Source: Saccharomonospora amisosensis
GTDB taxonomy: Bacteria > Actinomycetota > Actinomycetes > Mycobacteriales > Pseudonocardiaceae
Direction of reading: 5' to 3'
Length of the DNA stretch: 64,000 bases
Assembly: GCF_011761185.1 (NCBI RefSeq)
Contig: NZ_JAAOYM010000001.1
Location: 3,534,001 to 3,598,000 of the forward strand
Positions 62,205-64,000 of this stretch are shown here, one piece after another. The position numbers were made by a program, and so were the translations under genes. Position 1 is the stretch's first letter. Each line of letters opens with the position of its first letter. The notes under the pieces were generated by a model. That model saw nothing but the letters and a program-made list of their open reading frames with translations, had not been told where the DNA came from and did no database searches.

Positions 62205-63167
62205 TCAGGCGGAACGCGCGCCGGTCTCGGCCGTGCCGGGAACGACATGGGTACCCACCGTGCCGTCGAGAGCGTCGGCCAACCGGTGCAGCGAGGTGAT
62301 GATTCCGCTGCCCGCTGCCCGCTCGGCGAACCGGACGACCGCCTCAACCTTGGGGCCCATGGACCCTGCCGCGAAGGCGTGTTCCTCGGCGATCTCGCGC
62401 AGTCGCGCGCTGCTGACTCGGCCGATCGGGGTAGCGGCGGGCGTTCCCCAACCCGCCACCACCGCCTCCACATCGGTGGCGATCACCAGCACGTCGGCGC
62501 CGATCTGCTCGGCGAGCAGCGCGGCGGTGAGGTCCTTGTCGATGACGGCTTCCACACCGTGCAGGGTGCCGTCCTCGGCCCGCATCGTGGGAATCCCGCC
62601 GCCGCCGGAGCACACCACGACGTAACCGGCCTCCAGCAGCGCTTCGGCCGCGGGCAGGTCCAGCGCCTGCCGTGGTCGCGGTGAGGCGACTACGCGCCGC
62701 CAGCCACGTTGTGGCACCTCGACGAAGCGCTGCCCGTGCGCTTTCAGCTTCTCGGCCTCGGCTCGCGAAAGGTAACGCCCGATGGGCTTGCTGTAGGTGC
62801 GCATACCCTCGTCGTCGGGATCGACGAGCGTTCGCGAGACCAGCGCCGCCGTCCGCCCGTCGAGCCCGCGCACCGACAGCGCCCGATCCAGCGCGTTCAG
62901 CAAGAGCATGCCGATGGTGGCCTGCGTCTGCGCCCCACACCAGTCCAGCGGCACCGGGGCGACCACGCCGGCCGCGAGCTCGTTCTTGACAAGCAGGTTG
63001 CCCACCTGGGGCCCGTTGCCGTGGGTGAGCAGCACCTGGTGGCCCTCGGCGACCAGGTCCGCGATCGGCTCCGCCGCCTCGGTGATGGCCGCCCGCTGGT
63101 CCTGCGGGCGCGCCTGCCCGTCCGCGGCTGTCATGGCGTTGCCGCCGAGCGCGATCACGATCCGCAT
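62205..63167 (-). CDS. arcC: Carbamate kinase
   Basis: 320 residues from ATG 63167. The amino-acid kinase fold shows IVIALGGNAM at the N-terminus, LLTHGNGPQVGNLLVKNE, VCSGGGGIPTMR, AVIDKDLTAALLAEQIGADVL as an ATP/Mg site and GSMGPKVEAVVRFAE near the C-terminus. It converts carbamoyl phosphate plus ADP to ATP, CO2 and ammonia, or the reverse. No arginine deiminase or ornithine carbamoyltransferase genes are adjacent, so the carbamoyl source is probably the ring-cleavage products of this cluster. It follows HyuB by about 100 bp. Confidence 0.94.
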   Translation of the reverse strand: MRIVIALGGNAMTAADGQARPQDQRAAITEAAEPIADLVAEGHQVLLTHGNGPQVGNLLVKNELAAGVVAPVPLDWCGAQTQATIGMLLLNALDRALSVRGLDGRTAALVSRTLVDPDDEGMRTYSKPIGRYLSRAEAEKLKAHGQRFVEVPQRGWRRVVASPRPRQALDLPAAEALLEAGYVVVCSGGGGIPTMRAEDGTLHGVEAVIDKDLTAALLAEQIGADVLVIATDVEAVVAGWGTPAATPIGRVSSARLREIAEEHAFAAGSMGPKVEAVVRFAERAAGSGIITSLHRLADALDGTVGTHVVPGTAETGARSA

Positions 63168-63266
63168 GGCTTCGACACTAGGGCTGCCGTCGCCCCCGAT
63201 CATTGGCAAGTCCGCACAGCGAACCCGCCGATATCCGACAGAAGCTGCCATCGAGGTCGGCTCCCG

Positions 63267-64000
63267 TCAGTTCCGGTCGACGTCGGCGCCGGTTTGCCCG
63301 CCGCTGAGCCGCGCGTAGCCGGGTCCCCGGTCGAAGAACGCCGGCCCGTTCGTCTGGCCACGCATCCGGTCGCGGTGCCGCCGGGTGGCGGCCTCGTCGT
63401 AGCCGACCGTGTCGTCTTCCAGCGATCCGGTGAGCACCACCCCGTAGTCCGAAAGTGCGGCTGCCCAGGACACCTTGCGCCACACCACATCGCGGACAAC
63501 GAGTTCGGGATCGCGCTGCAGCGGGTCGCCCCAGCCTCCGCCACCCGTCGTGCGTATCCGGATCACCTCACCGGCCCGAACCGGTTCGGCGTCGGCCAGC
63601 GCGTCGACCTGCCGCTCGTTCGGCCCACCCGGGTCGATCGTCACGTCGAACGGCTTTCCAGCCTTGCCTCCCTTGACACCCCAACAGGACAGAATGGACC
63701 GATCGGCGATCGACATGAAATGCGCGTCGCGAAGCATCCGGATGTGCTTCTCGTAGCCCAGCCCGCCACGGAACTCTCCCGCGCCGCCCGAGTCGACCGC
63801 CAGTGACAGCTTCTCCACCAGGAACGGGAAGCGGGACTCCGTGAACTCCGTCGGCAGGTTCCGGGAATCCGGAACGACATGGATGGTGTCCTCGCCGTCG
63901 GCGTAGGGCCTGCCGCCCGAACCGCCGCCGAGCACCTCCCGCATCAGGTAGGGCCGCCCCTCACGGTCCTGCCCGTACACGCCGGTGTATCGGATCGTCT
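63267..64000 (-). CDS. Hydantoinase B/oxoprolinase family subunit, N-terminus beyond window
   Basis: About 244 residues of the C-terminal part; the frame is open to base 64000. It shows REVLGGGSGGRPYADGEDTI, LSLAVDSGGAGEFRGGLGYE, and a Gly-rich end TGGGGWGDPLQRDPELVVRD, all typical of HyuB. These subunits work with HyuA in ATP-dependent hydrolysis of 5-oxoproline or hydantoin, or in acetone carboxylase-type enzymes. HyuA is expected just outside the window. Its place ahead of carbamate kinase suggests ATP-dependent ring hydrolysis upstream of carbamate formation; this is inference. Confidence 0.92.
   Translation of the reverse strand, partial: TIRYTGVYGQDREGRPYLMREVLGGGSGGRPYADGEDTIHVVPDSRNLPTEFTESRFPFLVEKLSLAVDSGGAGEFRGGLGYEKHIRMLRDAHFMSIADRSILSCWGVKGGKAGKPFDVTIDPGGPNERQVDALADAEPVRAGEVIRIRTTGGGGWGDPLQRDPELVVRDVVWRKVSWAAALSDYGVVLTGSLEDDTVGYDEAATRRHRDRMRGQTNGPAFFDRGPGYARLSGGQTGADVDRN

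Overview
The window comes from a high-GC actinobacterium. GTG and TTG starts are common and the genes are tightly packed with coupled 1-4 nt overlaps. There is an ANTAR-domain regulator, an LCP cell-wall ligase, lactate 2-monooxygenase, HrpA and DtxR/IdeR-type iron boxes. Together these point to the family Pseudonocardiaceae (Amycolatopsis/Saccharomonospora-like). That assignment is inference from gene content and protein style, not a database match. No rRNA, tRNA, CRISPR array, phage module or insertion sequence is visible. About 56 protein genes are supported, and the two at the window edges are cut.

Layout. 1-7.1 kb: a serine beta-lactamase-fold hydrolase (cut at the left edge), an iron-boxed siderophore-interacting reductase, a ChoD-like GMC oxidoreductase with a TetR gene, and an SDR/histidine-phosphatase/SMP-30 operon. 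7.1-12 kb: a secreted S8 protease, a very short HTH protein, an acyl-CoA ligase with a near-ideal palindromic operator, and a secreted Ig-like protein. 12-20.6 kb: a family A DNA polymerase-like protein, HrpA, lactate 2-monooxygenase, a MerR regulator fused to a sliding-clamp-like domain, and a downstream gene broken by an in-frame TGA. 20.6-31.1 kb: a LuxR-type ATPase regulator, an LCP protein, GAF-ANTAR plus an orphan receiver, a PucR regulator, a Bcr/CflA exporter, a YrhK protein, an FAD reductase and an O-methyltransferase.

31.1-37.4 kb: an iron-box-controlled minus-strand operon. It encodes a three-part adenylation/carrier/membrane-acyltransferase protein followed by a complete FbpABC-type ferric iron importer. 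The permease apparently starts at a CTG codon.

37.5-50.1 kb: a coherent nitrogen/carbon pathway. An ethanolamine permease is divergent from a GlnA4-like gamma-glutamylethanolamide synthetase, a PuuD-like gamma-glutamyl hydrolase, an aldehyde dehydrogenase and an SDR. The predicted end products are glutamate and glycine. Directly downstream on the same strand is a tandem glycine riboswitch controlling gcvP-gcvT-gcvH-glyA, followed by a FadR-type regulator. The arrangement suggests ethanolamine is converted to glycine, which then switches on its own cleavage.

50.2-58.3 kb: a GNAT protein, a small methyltransferase, a membrane-anchored LuxR regulator built on a degenerate kinase-like scaffold, and an exported trio: Tat-type SoxB/UshA-like metallophosphatase, YVTN beta-propeller and Tat-type multicopper oxidase. 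58.3-64 kb: a catabolic cluster of CoA-transferase, amidase, cyanuric/barbituric-acid-type ring-opening amidohydrolase, carbamate kinase and a HyuB/oxoprolinase subunit (cut at the right edge).

The strongest candidates for undescribed biology are the iron-regulated A-PCP-acyltransferase/FbpABC operon, the ethanolamine-to-glycine-riboswitch linkage, the MerR-clamp fusion and the exported phosphatase/propeller/oxidase trio.
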